Source: Sipunculus nudus
Lineage: Eukaryota; Annelida; Sipuncula; Golfingiida; Sipunculidae
Length of the DNA stretch: 64,000 nucleotides
Direction of reading: 5' to 3'
NCBI GenBank assembly: GCA_026874595.1
Contig: CM049321.1
Location: 9,546,979 to 9,610,978 of the forward strand
Made by a program: the position numbers and the translations under genes. Shown here one piece after another: positions 1-10,794 of the stretch (position 1 is the stretch's first letter; each line of letters begins with the position of its first letter). Below the pieces are notes generated by a model. It searched no databases and was not told the DNA's origin. It saw only the letters and a program-made list of their open reading frames with translations.

Positions 1-85
1 CCGCTGACAGAACGAGCCTTAGAAGTGTCCGTATTTGAGACGCCGCAAGGACTCTACCAGTTAGGGCCCTACGCGGGCTGAAAAA
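1..85 (+). repeat. Reverse-transcriptase fragment ending in a MITE end
   Basis: These 85 bases are identical to 2601-2685. They hold the end of the first half of a Ty3/gypsy RT reading frame plus the first 24 bases of the MITE described at 2662, and then diverge into unrelated DNA. The source copy therefore already carried the MITE when this piece was duplicated. It is probably the right edge of a second damaged copy lying left of the window. Confidence 0.85.
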
Positions 86-458
86 GTCGGTAAGAGGTTC
101 CTCTAGAAACCGTCACGAATGTCTGGCCTGTCTTAGCAGTTGATTTTCATGTGAATTTCACTTGATGACAGGTCTGATATAAAATTAATGTTGAATAAAC
201 AAGTAATGGAGGACTAAAAAGTGCGCAGTTACGTCAAGGTAACCTTCTAACCTTAGAAATTTAAACAGGTTTAAAAGTATATATTAAGGAATCATGAACC
301 CTTCCGGTTTTCAATAAACAAAAATTAACATATGTATATAAACAAAAGGAATAAAACAAATGTGTAAAGAACAATGATTAAACTCTAAAATAGGCACATC
401 AAACTCCTTAAGACCTCGATGCAGCACAACACAGAAACAGAGCTATGATTATGCATAC

Positions 459-463
<5 letters not shown>
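86..463. other. No gene seen
   Basis: AT-rich DNA between the RT fragment and the 5' LTR. No open frame with recognisable similarity and no repeat structure could be supported. Confidence 0.5.

Positions 464-500
<37 letters not shown>
464..500. repeat. (TA)n microsatellite
   Basis: An uninterrupted TA run directly abutting the first base of the 5' LTR at 501, so the retroelement seems to have inserted into or next to the TA tract. Confidence 0.95.
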
Positions 501-504
<4 letters not shown>

Positions 505-1139
505 ACAGATGTCTCTTTTATTGTGTGCAGCAGTATTGCATGTGTAGTGCTAGCATTGTCGGTTGCTATGGGAGACGTGCGAGCCGGGCCGGCCCACGAG
601 TGGGGTCTGACGTGTAGAAACACAGCGCTCATGCTTATCTGGATCTTTCTGGGCTGGTCGCGCTCTATGTATCTTGTTATGTTCTTTGGGCGTGTGTATT
701 ATGAATTGTTGGGTTCTTTCGATTGTTCATGAAATAGAAATTTCTAGAATTTTCGGATGAAAAGTTATAGATAGGGGCTGTGTTTTAGAGTCGAGGGGAG
801 GAGAGGGAAATATTCAAGCGGACACAGAAGAGTGTGAGTCAGATTTGGATCTATCCGATAATTGCAGTAGTGTCAGGGATTCTACGAACTCTATGCAGAT
901 TTAGTGCGGCCTGTCTCCAGTTTCCTTTCGGGAATTATACAAGAGCGTTACTTTGTACTATTCGAACTGTTTACGTGGATTATTATTTTAAAGGACTTGT
1001 CGGGCTGTGACAGTGGTGGTATCCGGAAAAGCCTTGGATCCGGAGTCTGGTACTATACACTTTATTTATTATACTGTGTAATTGTATTGATATACTGTTA
1101 TACTGTTGTTATACTGTGTAAATGCATTGATTTAGTGAC
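501..1139 (+). repeat. 5' LTR of a Gmr1-like Ty3/gypsy retrotransposon, 3' end missing
   Basis: Begins TGTTACAGATGTCTC, as the 3' LTR at 3874 does, and stays alignable with it to about 1139 (shared GAGCCGGG, CTGGTCGCGCTC and GAAAAGTTATAGATAG blocks). The last part of the 3' LTR, about 180 bases ending CCGTAAC, is absent here, so this LTR is truncated. The two LTRs differ by many substitutions and indels, showing an old insertion. Reading frames inside the LTR are not coding. Confidence 0.85.
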
Positions 1140-1296
1140 ACTGGTTACGGCCAAACTCTCATGTTAGAAAATACTGCCATTTTCTTTAAGGTCTTTTACT
1201 GGTGCACATGCATTTGTTTATGGTGTGTTTTCAGAAAAGCGCACGTCAGCTCCGCTTCAGAGTATACATTAAAAGTCAGATCTGATTTCTGGGAAT

Positions 1297-1440
1297 ATTA
1301 CTGTAGGCTTAAGAACTGCTTTACCCTTTAAGGGAATTCAGTTGCTGCTAGGCAATGATGTTGCAGGTGACAAAGTACAGCCTGAAAGTCAGGAAATTCC
1401 TGGTTTGTATCCTTCATGTTCTGTAACTAGAACAATGACC
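1297..1440 (+). pseudogene. Retropepsin C-terminal remnant of the gypsy element
   Basis: In frame 1 the translation contains ITVGLRTALPFKG followed by LLGNDVAGDKV and PSCSVTRTMTKK. The LLGND-AG-KV block is typical of the stretch at and just after the end of the protease in Gmr1-like polyproteins. The aspartate-containing N-terminal half of the protease was not found. The frame is closed by a deletion or shift before the integrase piece. Confidence 0.65.
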
Positions 1441-1496
1441 AAGAAAAACACACATGGGGATAATGGTCCAGATAATAACACTCTGAGAGTTTTTTT

Positions 1497-2140
1497 ACAA
1501 CTTTTGGATTACCAAATCCGTCAAGTCTGACCAAGGGTCTAATCTTATGCCTGGGTTATTCCAGCAAGTCATGCTTGAGCTAGGTATAAAACAATACAGC
1601 TCTTCGCCATACCATCCTGAAAGGCAAGCCGCCCTCGAGCGTTTTCACCCGATATTAAAAACTTGATTCGGACTTATGACACACAGAAATACTTGGATAA
1701 AGGAATCCACCTATTGCTGTTTGCTGTCAGAGAATCCTTTCAAGAGTCTTTGTGTTTCAGTCCCTTTGAACTAGTTTTTGGACATTTAGTTCGCGGTCCA
1801 TTAAACAGATTCGCTTGTGTGAAAATCCTTGTTCTCTTAGTTTGTTGCAGTATGTCTTAGACTTTCGCACTAAACTTCACAATGCTTGTGTGATTGCAAA
1901 GTCTAATCTAAAATATGGACAAAGGAAAATGAAACTTAATTTTGACAAGCACACTGTAAGTAGGACGTTTGAGCCTTGTGAAAGGGTCCTTGCCTTACTT
2001 CCTATCCCTGGCAGACCTCTGGAAGCTAGGTATTTTGGTCCTTACATTGTTGACAAGAAAAACAGAGATTTAAATTACATACTGCTAACACCAGGTAGGC
2101 ATAAGAAAAAAAACAACTGTGCCATGATAACATATTGAAA
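1497..2140 (+). pseudogene. Integrase fragment (core end and C-terminal domain)
   Basis: Frame 2 gives SVKSDQGSNLMPGLFQQVM and YHPERQAALERFH, the part of a Ty3/gypsy integrase catalytic core holding the second Asp (SDQG) and the region of the third acidic residue (QAALERFH, Glu present). A stop follows, and the rest continues in two other frames (1663-1860, then 1815-2138) through CFSPFELVFG to the RARYFGPY-like C-terminal block (EARYFGPYIV). The HHCC zinc-binding N-terminus and first Asp region are deleted. It lies upstream of RT, not downstream. Confidence 0.85.
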
Positions 2141-2259
2141 CCATATCATAACAGATATAGCACATCAGATGTTGTACATAATGTTTCTGCTGTTAATTGT
2201 GTAAAACTGACCCTGAACGAGTTAAAGTAGATACTGAGTGTAAGTGTGATGTAGACATT

Positions 2260-3080
2260 CCAACGAGAACTAACATATTGTGCCACCACGTCGATGTTGG
2301 CAAGCGCAGACAAGCAGCATCCTTATAGACTGAATTCAGAAAAAAAAGTATCAACAAGATGAGGTTCAATATTTGCTGGACAATGATTTTATTGAACCTA
2401 GGAACAGTAACTACGGTTCACCATGTATTCTTGTGCCAAAACCTGATGGAAGTTACCATATGTGCACAGATTATCGAAAACTAAACTCTGTCACCAAGAC
2501 TGACACGTTCCCGATTCCGAGGAACGATGCTTGTGTTGATAGAGTCGGTAGCTCCAGATATGTTTCCAAAATTGACTTGCTAAAAGAATTCTGGCAAGTT
2601 CCGCTGACAGAACGAGCCTTAGAAGTGTCCGTATTTGAGACGCCGCAAGGACTCTACCAGTTAGGGCCCTACGCGGGCTGAAAAATTGAACCCGCATCCG
2701 CCCCGCGAAACTTTCTTGGATGTAGCCCGCCCCGCCCCGCTAAGATTCCTATGGGGCCCGCGGGGGACCGCGGCCTGCGGGCCCCCGCGGGCTTCCGGTG
2801 AAAACCCGCCCCGCGCAGGGCCCTAGTACCAGTATGAAGTTATGCCATTTGGCATGAAGAACTCTCCAGCCACGTTCCAGCGCCTCATCCATATGGTTGT
2901 CAAGGACATTCAGGCCTGCGACGGATATATTGATGACCTCATCGTGTACGGCGACACCTGGGAGAAATATCTGCAAATTCTTAGCGACCTCTTCGAAAGA
3001 CTCAGTGAAGCACGTCTGACCATCAACTTAGGAAACTGTGAGTGTTGTCATACACAAGTAACATGTTTGGTCATATTGTA
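2260..3080 (+). pseudogene. Reverse transcriptase of the gypsy element, interrupted by a MITE
   Basis: Readable blocks in order: NILCHHVDVG, then LDNDFIEPRNSNYGSPCILV, DGSYHMCTDYRKLNSVT, KIDLLKEFWQVPL, then after the 164-bp insertion MPFGMKNSPATFQ, the catalytic box YIDDLIVYGD (family motif YxDD, both Asp present), and ARLTINLGNCE. The two halves are in different frames and the second ends at a stop near 3081. The MITE sits between GLYQ and YEVMPFGM, exactly at the tyrosine codons duplicated by its target-site duplication. Confidence 0.9.
2662..2825. mobile_element. 164-bp hAT-like MITE inside the RT, with TIRs and 8-bp TSD
   Basis: A very GC-rich island in AT-rich DNA. The left end reads TAGGGCCCTACGCGGG; the reverse complement of the right end reads TAGGGCCCTGCGCGGG. 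It is flanked by CTACCAGT (2654-2661) and GTACCAGT (2826-2833), a 7/8-matching 8-bp direct repeat. A short TIR starting TAGGG with an 8-bp duplication fits a non-autonomous hAT element. Removing it and one repeat restores colinearity of the RT. Confidence 0.85.
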
Positions 3081-3136
3081 GGGCAGGGTCAAGGAAAACC
3101 TATTTATGCTAAAATAAATTATATTTCTGCATTTCC

Positions 3137-3733
3137 TTGACCAGAAAACAAAGAGCAAATAATGCGTTTTCTTGGTATGGTGGGATACCACAGGAAGATT
3201 TGTCAATTTTTTTTTTTGCTGTATCTGAACCTTTGACTACTTTGTTAAAGAAGAAACAGAAGTTTGTATGGAATCATCAGTGTAAAAATGCATTTCAGAA
3301 TTTGAAAGCAATTCTGCAAAGTTCTCCAGTTTTGGTAGCTCCAGACTTTTCTTTACCTTTTTACTTTGCTGTAGATGCTAGTGATACTGCTGCTAGTGAT
3401 GTGTTGTTACAAGAAGGCAGTGATGGCATAGATCATCCAATTTGTTATTTTATCAAGAAAGTTAAATGCAAACCAGAAAATTACTCCACTGTTGAAAGAG
3501 AATTTTTGGCTTTGATTTTGGCATTGCAACATTTTGAAGTTTATGATACTTCATCAGTCAAGCCTATCATTGTCTTCAGTGATCACAATCCCCTCACGTT
3601 CATGAACAAGTTGAAGTGTAAAAATCAAAGATTGTTGAGATTGAGTTTGTTTTTACAGGATTTCAATCTTGAATTCAGACACATTAAAGGGAAAGACAAT
3701 GTACTTGCTGATTGCTTATCGAGATGTTTATGA
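3137..3733 (+). pseudogene. RNase H domain of the gypsy element, ending the pol frame
   Basis: An open frame of 198 codons. It opens with a shifted piece of the RT-RH connection, then AVSEPLTTLLKKKQKFVWN, the RNase H start YFAVDASDTAASDVLLQEG, the middle block ENYSTVEREFLALILALQHF (conserved Glu), SDHNPLTFMNK (conserved Asp) and the terminal HIKGKDNVLADCLSR (final Asp). The stop comes shortly after this motif, and only about 130 bases of AT-rich DNA separate it from the polypurine tract. No integrase follows, which supports the Gmr1-type order. This is the best preserved part of the element. Confidence 0.9.
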
Positions 3734-3861
3734 AATGTTGTAAACGAGATGTTTATGTAATGTTGTAAATAAGATGATTTTTAGAATATTGTAACAATTT
3801 AGTGATTGTGATCACAAAAAAAAAAGTTTTTTTTTTTAAAAGAACACTTTCTCTTTTCCTA

Positions 3862-3873
3862 CAGGAGGGGGAA
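3862..3873 (+). other. Polypurine tract (PPT)
   Basis: AGGAGGGGGAA directly precedes the TG of the 3' LTR at 3874, the expected position for the primer of plus-strand DNA synthesis in an LTR retroelement. Confidence 0.85.
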
Positions 3874-4671
3874 TGTTACAGATGTCTCTTTTATTGTGTG
3901 CAGCAGTCTTGACTGTGTCTGTGTAGCGCTAGCATTGTCGGTCGCCATGGTAGACGCGCGAGCCGGGTCGGCGCTCATGCTGATCTGGAACTTTCTGGGC
4001 TGGTCGCGCTCTATGAACGTGTGTCTTGTTATGTTCTTTGGGCGTGTGTATTATTTATTGTTGGGTTAATTCGATTGTTCGTGAAATAGAAGTTTCTAGA
4101 ATTTTCGGATGAAAAGTTATAGATAGGGCCTGTGTTTTAGAGCCGAGGGGAGGAGAGAGAAATATTCCAGCGGACACAGAAGAGTGTGAGTCAGATTTTG
4201 ACCTAATTGCAGTAGTGTCAGTGATTCTACGAACTCTATGCAGACTAGTGGGACTGTCTCCAGTTTGCTTTCGGGATTATTACATGAGCTTTACTTTATA
4301 CTATTTAAACTGTTTACATGGATTATTAGTTTTAAAGGTCATTTTCGGGCTGTGACAGTGGTGGTATCCAGAAAAGCCTTGGATCCGGACTCTGGTACTG
4401 TACATTTTATTGATTATACTGTGTAATTGTATTGATTTACTGCTATACTGTTGTTATAATGTGTAAATGTATTGATTTAGTGTATTGTAATGTAAGGTTT
4501 GTTTTAAGAATAAGTTATAATTATTTGTTAACAAAAAAAACAATGGCTTCTTTATTCATTCCCCAAGACATTCCATGCCTAGTGTTACAGAAACTGATTT
4601 TTATTTTATTTCCATTACAAAATTTATGGTCGTCACGACTACGTGATCTGTTGATATTAGGTTCCGTAACG
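3874..4671 (+). repeat. 3' LTR of the Gmr1-like element
   Basis: Starts TGTTACAGATG right after the PPT. The end is set at about 4671 (TTCCGTAACG), because the remnant at 22120-22515 ends TTCCGTAACA and the start TGTTAC and end GTAACA form the short inverted repeat expected of an LTR. About 798 bases. The block CATTGATTTAGTGTATT with AAGAATAAGTTATA near 4470-4520 resembles a polyadenylation region. No reading frame in it is considered coding. Confidence 0.8.
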
Positions 4672-4800
4672 ATATACATATATAGTTATAGTTATATATG
4701 TAGTTCCATAGGTGTGCATATCCTGAGTTAGTTAGATCTTGCCATCTAATGGAGATTTCCTTTTTTGGCTGTAAATTTAACCATTCATTTGCTCTAAAAG

Positions 4801-4922
4801 TTTCGACTTATGCCCTATCAATACAAAAAGACTATAGTTCATTAGTAGTTTATGTGACCTGTTTCGACTTATGCCCTATCAATACAAAAAGACTATAGTT
4901 CATTAGTAGTTTATGTGACCTG
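4801..4922. repeat. Perfect tandem duplication of 61 bp
   Basis: Positions 4801-4861 and 4862-4922 are identical copies beginning TTTCGACTTATGCCC. Perfect identity implies a recent duplication or a fixed slippage event. Confidence 0.95.
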
Positions 4923-7039
4923 GGTTAATCAAAATAATCTGATAAACGTATGCCGTCTATCGACTTGCACCTCATTTCAGATAAGCAACTTTCCAGCAGC
5001 AGTGCTACTTCGTGTGTTAAATCGTTAGTTTTAGCATATATTTGTATAAAGAAATATATTTTTCCGCTACCTCCAATAGAAATATTTTTTATTTATGTGT
5101 ATGTTTGTGTGTGTGTATGTTTGTGTGTGTGTTCATCTGTTTAATATATTAGATAATGCTCATCGAATTTCTATTCATGATTGCAGCAGAATGTTTTTTT
5201 GGCCACAAAAGGAAATCTTTCATTTTTGAAAGGATCGGTTAATAGAAATGCGGATATATCTCTGGATCTAGCTATATTTTTCTGTCCAACATATGTATAC
5301 CCATATGTATCCGAAATACGTCGATTCGCCCGCAATTTGCAATATATCCTTCATGGCCCAATGACCAAGTGTTCTACGAAATTTCATCAAAATAATGAAG
5401 ACCATTGGATATATTACATGGGCAATTAAGGTACATCTGAGCTTTCATTAACCGCTAGAGATAATATTGATTTCTTCATGGTGTATCGTGGAGTAGTGCA
5501 TCCGGAAGCTGACTATCTTTTCACAATTGCTTTCACCACATTTGTCAGATGACATCCATCACTCTCGTATCTCCATGAGAGATATTTTCCAAAAATTTGA
5601 ATTCCATCAGGTAAGTGGGGCCAATCACTGGGTTCCAATGGAAGTTTTCAGTAAAGATAGGCAAAAACACAGTAGCAGTAAGGCCATACAAAATTTAATT
5701 GTTTTACGAAATTTTTTGTTGATAATTTGTTTTTTTTTCAAATGAAGACCAGGCCCTTGGTATTTTTTATATATTTTACTTTGGCACATATTCCTTTAAA
5801 CAATCCTCAAAGGTATGGAAGATATACTAATATTTCTCTTGATTATATACACTATTTAAAGAAATGAAGAAATATATTGTATTTCCCTTTATCTTTACTG
5901 GTGAAAATAAATTGTCCGCTCGCACAATATCTTTGGTCCCGGAGTCAGTAGAACTATATTTTTTGCGTGGTTTAATACTGAATTAACGTTATAGCAGCTT
6001 GGGTAACGCCGGCTATATTCACTGATATAGTCTGAGAACGACGCCACTTACTTATTACATTAAAACAATCTGATATCAATAGGAGGAAGTTGCAGAATGA
6101 AGTTGTCACCGGAAGTAATGTGGATGATGGTGGCTGGAGTGATGAGGTATCAGTAGAAGATGAAACTGATGTGTCAACAGAATGGTAACAATCCTTGATC
6201 TATGTGCCGAATCATAAAGTAAATAACTGGAGGTAACATATCTAATGAAATAACTGGACAATAAAATGTGAGGTTCGGTAAAATTCTTACGCTCCTTACA
6301 CAGCAGTTTTATATTGCATTCGTCTCAAGTCTCCTTTTGTTTTAACCATTGCTTTGTAACATAAGGTTCTCTCGGTCTAAACACCAGGTAGAGCTCAGAG
6401 CAAAGAACTGTAATCAAACCAATGAGAGCGCGGTATCGCATTATGTAATTTAAACATGTCACACCCACTCTTAGTGGCATGATAACACCTGCTCTCGTTG
6501 GCCCAATTTTGGCCCTGTGCCAAAACCGTTGATTCTCGCTTTTTCAAGATCGAACCTCTGGTTACGCATTCATTCATTGTAAACAGACACGTGGACTGTT
6601 TGAACACAGACACAGGATCATTATAACGTTTAAAACGGGTGAACTGGAGATTGTAAGTCCGTGTGCCGGGAATACTTTTGTACTCAGTCCAAATTAACGT
6701 ATAGCGATAGAAAAAATATACATATTGCAAATGTTGATATTTTCCCCTAAATATTGCTTGGTAGGCCTACTGAACGTGACCTTCAGTGTGTCTGGTGATC
6801 TTTTCAACGGCATGTTTCTTCAAGCTTTAGGGTTGTCTATCGGCAGGGGAATTTTTTTTCATTATTTTTGGCCGAAATTGGAGATCTCTTAAAAAAAAGC
6901 CATGTGTGAGCCGTTGGAAAACTTTTGTATCGATTATTGGCCCGAGATTAAATTATCGATATTTTATGAGAAGGAAGTATGTTGATTTAATTGAATAATG
7001 AAGCATTAGAACCGTGGTAGTAACCGCTCGGACAAGAGA
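4923..7039. other. No recognisable gene
   Basis: Contains a GT-rich microsatellite at 5097-5135 and several short open frames (5181-5429 +, 5527-5745 +, 6395-6730 -). None shows a recognisable domain. The 5527 frame crosses a GTAAGT at 5609-5614 that could be a splice donor after the residues FEFHQ, so an unrecognised exon around 5527-5608 cannot be excluded. Confidence 0.4.
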
Positions 7040-7590
7040 TAACATTGATAAAAAAAATTACATTCTACTCTATGTTACACAAAGTCCTAGGCCTCTGTGA
7101 CCAGGCGTGTAAATTGTTTAATATCTAGTCATTGACATATACCGAAATTATTCCCTGGAGAAAATAATAACGCGGCCTGAAGTCAAGGAACAATTAAAAA
7201 CGAACTCAGCTCAGTGAGATCAATTAAAATCGCTAGTTTTTAAAGTATTCATAAAATGTCTGCTTCAGGTTTGCGGACGACATTCGCTCATGAATAATAC
7301 ATACAAGATTATATTGAAGTAATCAGCCGAATTAAATGTTAAAACGCGAGCTAAATAGTTTATAACGCGTCCATAAACTCTGTTGTGCCAGTCGTTCGTT
7401 TAAAGAAAGAAACGTTTGTAGTGGCACTTAATGTCGTACTCTGCCTCTCTGCTAAAGTGGGTTTACATATGATGTTTACTCAGGCTATCACTTATTTACA
7501 AGGTAATCATTTACAACGTTTCGTAAACCGGAATGTTACTTTAAGAAGGGGCATTATCAGTGATGATACTATTTCAGGGTGCCCTCTTTG
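7040..7590 (+). repeat. Diverged duplication, copy 1 (partner 9750-10205)
   Basis: Shares ordered blocks with 9750-10205: ACATTCTACTCTAT, GCGGCCTGAAGTCA or its near match, CTCTGCCTCTCTG and GCATTATCA-TGATGAT. Similarity is interrupted by many indels, so the duplication is old. No protein could be assigned to either copy. Confidence 0.7.
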
Positions 7591-9749
7591 TGCTGTTTTT
7601 TTTTTATGTTATTTATTGACTTAGAAACTGCTTGTGTATACAATTAAAGACTGATATAAAGTTCCCCCTATAACACCCTAAACCTGAATGGGGGAGGGGG
7701 AGATCGCTATCCTGCTGTTCTGAAATTGCTAAACCTGCATCATTTTCTGGTATGATCACTTAGTGCCTGACACCAAGCCGTTTGTTACGTTACCATTAAC
7801 CATAACATCTAATTGAAAATGAATTACATTTTAGAATACATAATACTAGTGGTATACCAATAATTTCGAAATTTCATTTAATTACAGGAGTCACAAGAAC
7901 TCATAACTCAATGAATATAAATGTCCAACCTCCACCTTAATGAAAACTATCAACGTCAGGTGAAGCAATCGCTATCGGGCACATAACGCAGCCTTGGCCT
8001 GTCTGTGTAGGTTCGAATCATTTTTGTAAGCAGGTAACGGCTCCATTAAGAACAACCTAAGGTCACATCAAGTAATTCAGTTGTTTTACGGACTCTGAGA
8101 ATAAAGGTAAGGTGCTGGAGATTTTAATTTTAATGTTTTCTTTAATAATCGATTCCGTAGTTCGAAAATAATAAGGGCACACAGGCACAAATTGTCCCGC
8201 TATGTGTTTAACGAAGAATTAGTGATCGAAAAATGTGGTTGAATGTTAAGGTTGTGCCAAGGAAATATACCTGTACCCTTTTATGCCAAAAAACGCGTAC
8301 TGTTCCTTCGAGATTTGGTATAAGATTTTACATAAAGTAATGAAATAAATTGAAATTGTAAAATTGTGTTATGTAACATTTTTGATTTCAGGAAAAAGCC
8401 TTTTTGATATTTGCCATTCAAATCACACGCGTTTCATTTCCCTAGCGCTAGGATGCAGCTGACTATGATAGGAAAACTAAGGTTGAAATATTTCCTGACT
8501 AATTCCCGAATAAGAAAAAACACACGCTGCCATCTGCTATGAAAAAAAAGCTAAAATCAAATATCAGTCATAAGACCAATATGTCTGTCAACTTTGATAA
8601 TGCTTGGTGGAGATATGATCAAATTTTCTGCCAACTTTAAAGAGATATTTAATAAGGCTTCTGTCATAAGGCTGCTGTTTTTTTCGACAAGCACAAGCAC
8701 ATACAAGGTCTCAAAGGCAGAAAAATACAGTCACGGTTTTCTTGTCATCCCTCTGCTATAGTCCAAAATCTATTACCCTTTGCTTAAGCCATTGGCTAAA
8801 ATCGAGTACAGAGTTGATTTAACCAATAAGACGGAATATTTTTAATAAATAGGAAGGGAGGCGGCCCGGGAATCTCGTGTTAAAAAACTCAACCCGGAGG
8901 AAATGTACACACTAAAACCCAGATGTCACAGTTCGCATGTCAAAATTATAGCTATACCGCTGTTTGTTCTAATTAAATTGTTAAGAAATGAGACATGTAT
9001 TGATTCCAAGTTGGTTTTTTGTACCACATTATATAATTTTATTTTAACGCCATACAAATGTCATCTTCCAGAATCCAGAGGTTTTGGGTCTTGCGATATA
9101 ACATGATATAAAGGCATGGTTTAGTCGCCCGGTTATATAGTTTAAAGTGACCCCTGACGCTGTGTACTTTGATCTACTTTGGTCATTCGACATGTAAAAT
9201 TATCCACTGTCGACTGCATGTATTGCCCTGATTACACCCATTTAAAATGAGCGTAATCTGTGCGTTTTCCATCGAATCACATAAAAATATATCCTTCGAA
9301 ACGAATGAGCGTGGTTGCCCGATGTCCCTGCCTACTTTTTCTAAGGCATGCTTGTTCGAGCTCTTTAAACATTTTAAAGTTACGGATTATTTTTTTTACC
9401 ACTAATGGAATCCTGCTAGTAAATAATAATAAAAAAAACACGTTAGGCGATTATTTGATTGCAATCAATCTTAAGAACAATGTCATAAGAATACAAGGTC
9501 TCTATCGAGAGGGTGGATATTTAAATAATTCGGAGTCTGTAAACTTTAGTTGAATTACGGAGTACATAAATTGTACGGAGTACAGTCATGCCAAAGCCGT
9601 TGGAAATCGTATCGGATCTCTAGCTCTTATGTATAATTGCGCGACTCATATTTCCTGAGAACGTCATGGTAACAGGTGCGGATGGGATATTAATGTGTGC
9701 CGACGGGGAAGTAACAGTTCGTTACTTCATGCACAAGAGGTGTCGTTGG
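7591..9749. other. No recognisable gene
   Basis: AT-rich sequence with only short frames (8903-9106 +, 9260-9553 +) that match nothing I recognise. No inverted or tandem repeats of note. Confidence 0.45.
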
Positions 9750-10205
9750 TTAAAAAAATCACATTCTACTCTATATATTACATAAAGACTAAACTTCGGA
9801 TATCTGTGACCATGTATATATCATATATATGCAGATCCAACCTATCTAGTCACTGACTTTCATAGATACTATTCCCCAGGAAAAAGGTTAAAACGGCCTG
9901 AAGTCATGAAAGAATAAGGAACTGGTCAAGCTCAGCGAGATTCACCGAGATCAATAGTTTTGATCTGTTCCAGGTCGTCTGCAAACAGCCTATTAAACGG
10001 TAACGAGCATGATGAATAATTTGTAACGCACCAATAAACTCATTTTTGTTCCCGTCGTTCATTAAAAGCTCTGCCTCTCTGTTGAAGTTTGAAAACCCGT
10101 GATGGTTAATTTAGAACCTAACAATTTACACCCTTATGTTAACTGAAATGTGTTACTCTCAGAAGGAGCATTATCATTGATGATCATGTTTCATGGTGCC
10201 TACGA
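9750..10205 (+). repeat. Diverged duplication, copy 2 (partner 7040-7590)
   Basis: The later and shorter partner of the block at 7040-7590, in the same orientation. The homology may extend weakly to about 10290 (CATTAACCAAAACATC here, CATTAACCATAACATC at 7793). Confidence 0.7.
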
Positions 10206-10311
10206 ATATATTGTATGTACAATTAAAAATAAATACTTTATCTTTCATTAACCAAAACATCACATTTTAAATTAATTAAATTATAGAATTTTTCACGCTG
10301 GCAATCATTTC

Positions 10312-10506
10312 GAGAAGCGGATCCAGGAAATCGGTTAAGGCGATCTAAGCTCCCCGTTTTACGGCCACCCGACCTATTACAAGGGTATCAGACCATTTAT
10401 TGTGGCCTTGATCCTCCATATCCGGACCTGAGGACATTTTATTGGCTTTATCATTAATCCTCCTGGGTCGCACCCCTCATTTTCCTAAATCCTTGATCCG
10501 CCCCTG
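10312..10506. mobile_element. MITE of the CAGGGGCGGATCC family, degenerate copy
   Basis: The left end AGAAGCGGATCCAGG and the right end GATCCGCCCCTG are inverted relative to each other, and internal parts (CCTCCTGGGT, CCTAAATCC, GGACCTGAGGAC) match the copy at 11626-11831. No convincing target-site duplication remains. Confidence 0.6.
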
Positions 10507-10794
10507 ATGTGATCTGTAGCAGCCAGGATTTAGTGATTTCGCAAAATGGCAGCCCCCATGAGCGGTTTCGAGTAAATGGGAGAAATAAACTTGTCAGGGT
10601 TAGATAAGGGCGCGGGAATGCGACATGAAAGAACTCCGAGGACCAGTGTCCAGGCAACAGTCTGTAACTGAAGATTTTGGTGGTGACGGAACGTGTATTG
10701 ATAAAGTTTATAGCGGAATAACTTTTTATACTTCTTATCACGCCCAATCCTCAAATGATAGTAGGGTTACCAAATTTATCTGGTGTAAAAAGTA

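Larger units (their letters stand above)
1140..3873 (+). pseudogene. Degenerate internal region of Gmr1-like Ty3/gypsy element (PR-IN-RT-RH)
   Basis: The region between the LTRs encodes, in order, the tail of a protease, a partial integrase, a reverse transcriptase and an RNase H, followed by a stop, a polypurine tract and the 3' LTR. Canonical Ty3/gypsy elements place integrase last. Integrase upstream of RT is the hallmark of the Gmr1 lineage, first found in cod (family knowledge). The pieces lie in different frames, with stops, a MITE insertion and deletions (gag, most of protease and the front of integrase are missing), so the copy cannot make a working polyprotein. Confidence 0.85.

Noticed and set aside
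501-1167. Open frames inside the LTRs (to 732, 904-1167, 4238-4426, 4432-4731)
   Set aside because: They fall within the long terminal repeats and recur only because the LTRs are copies.
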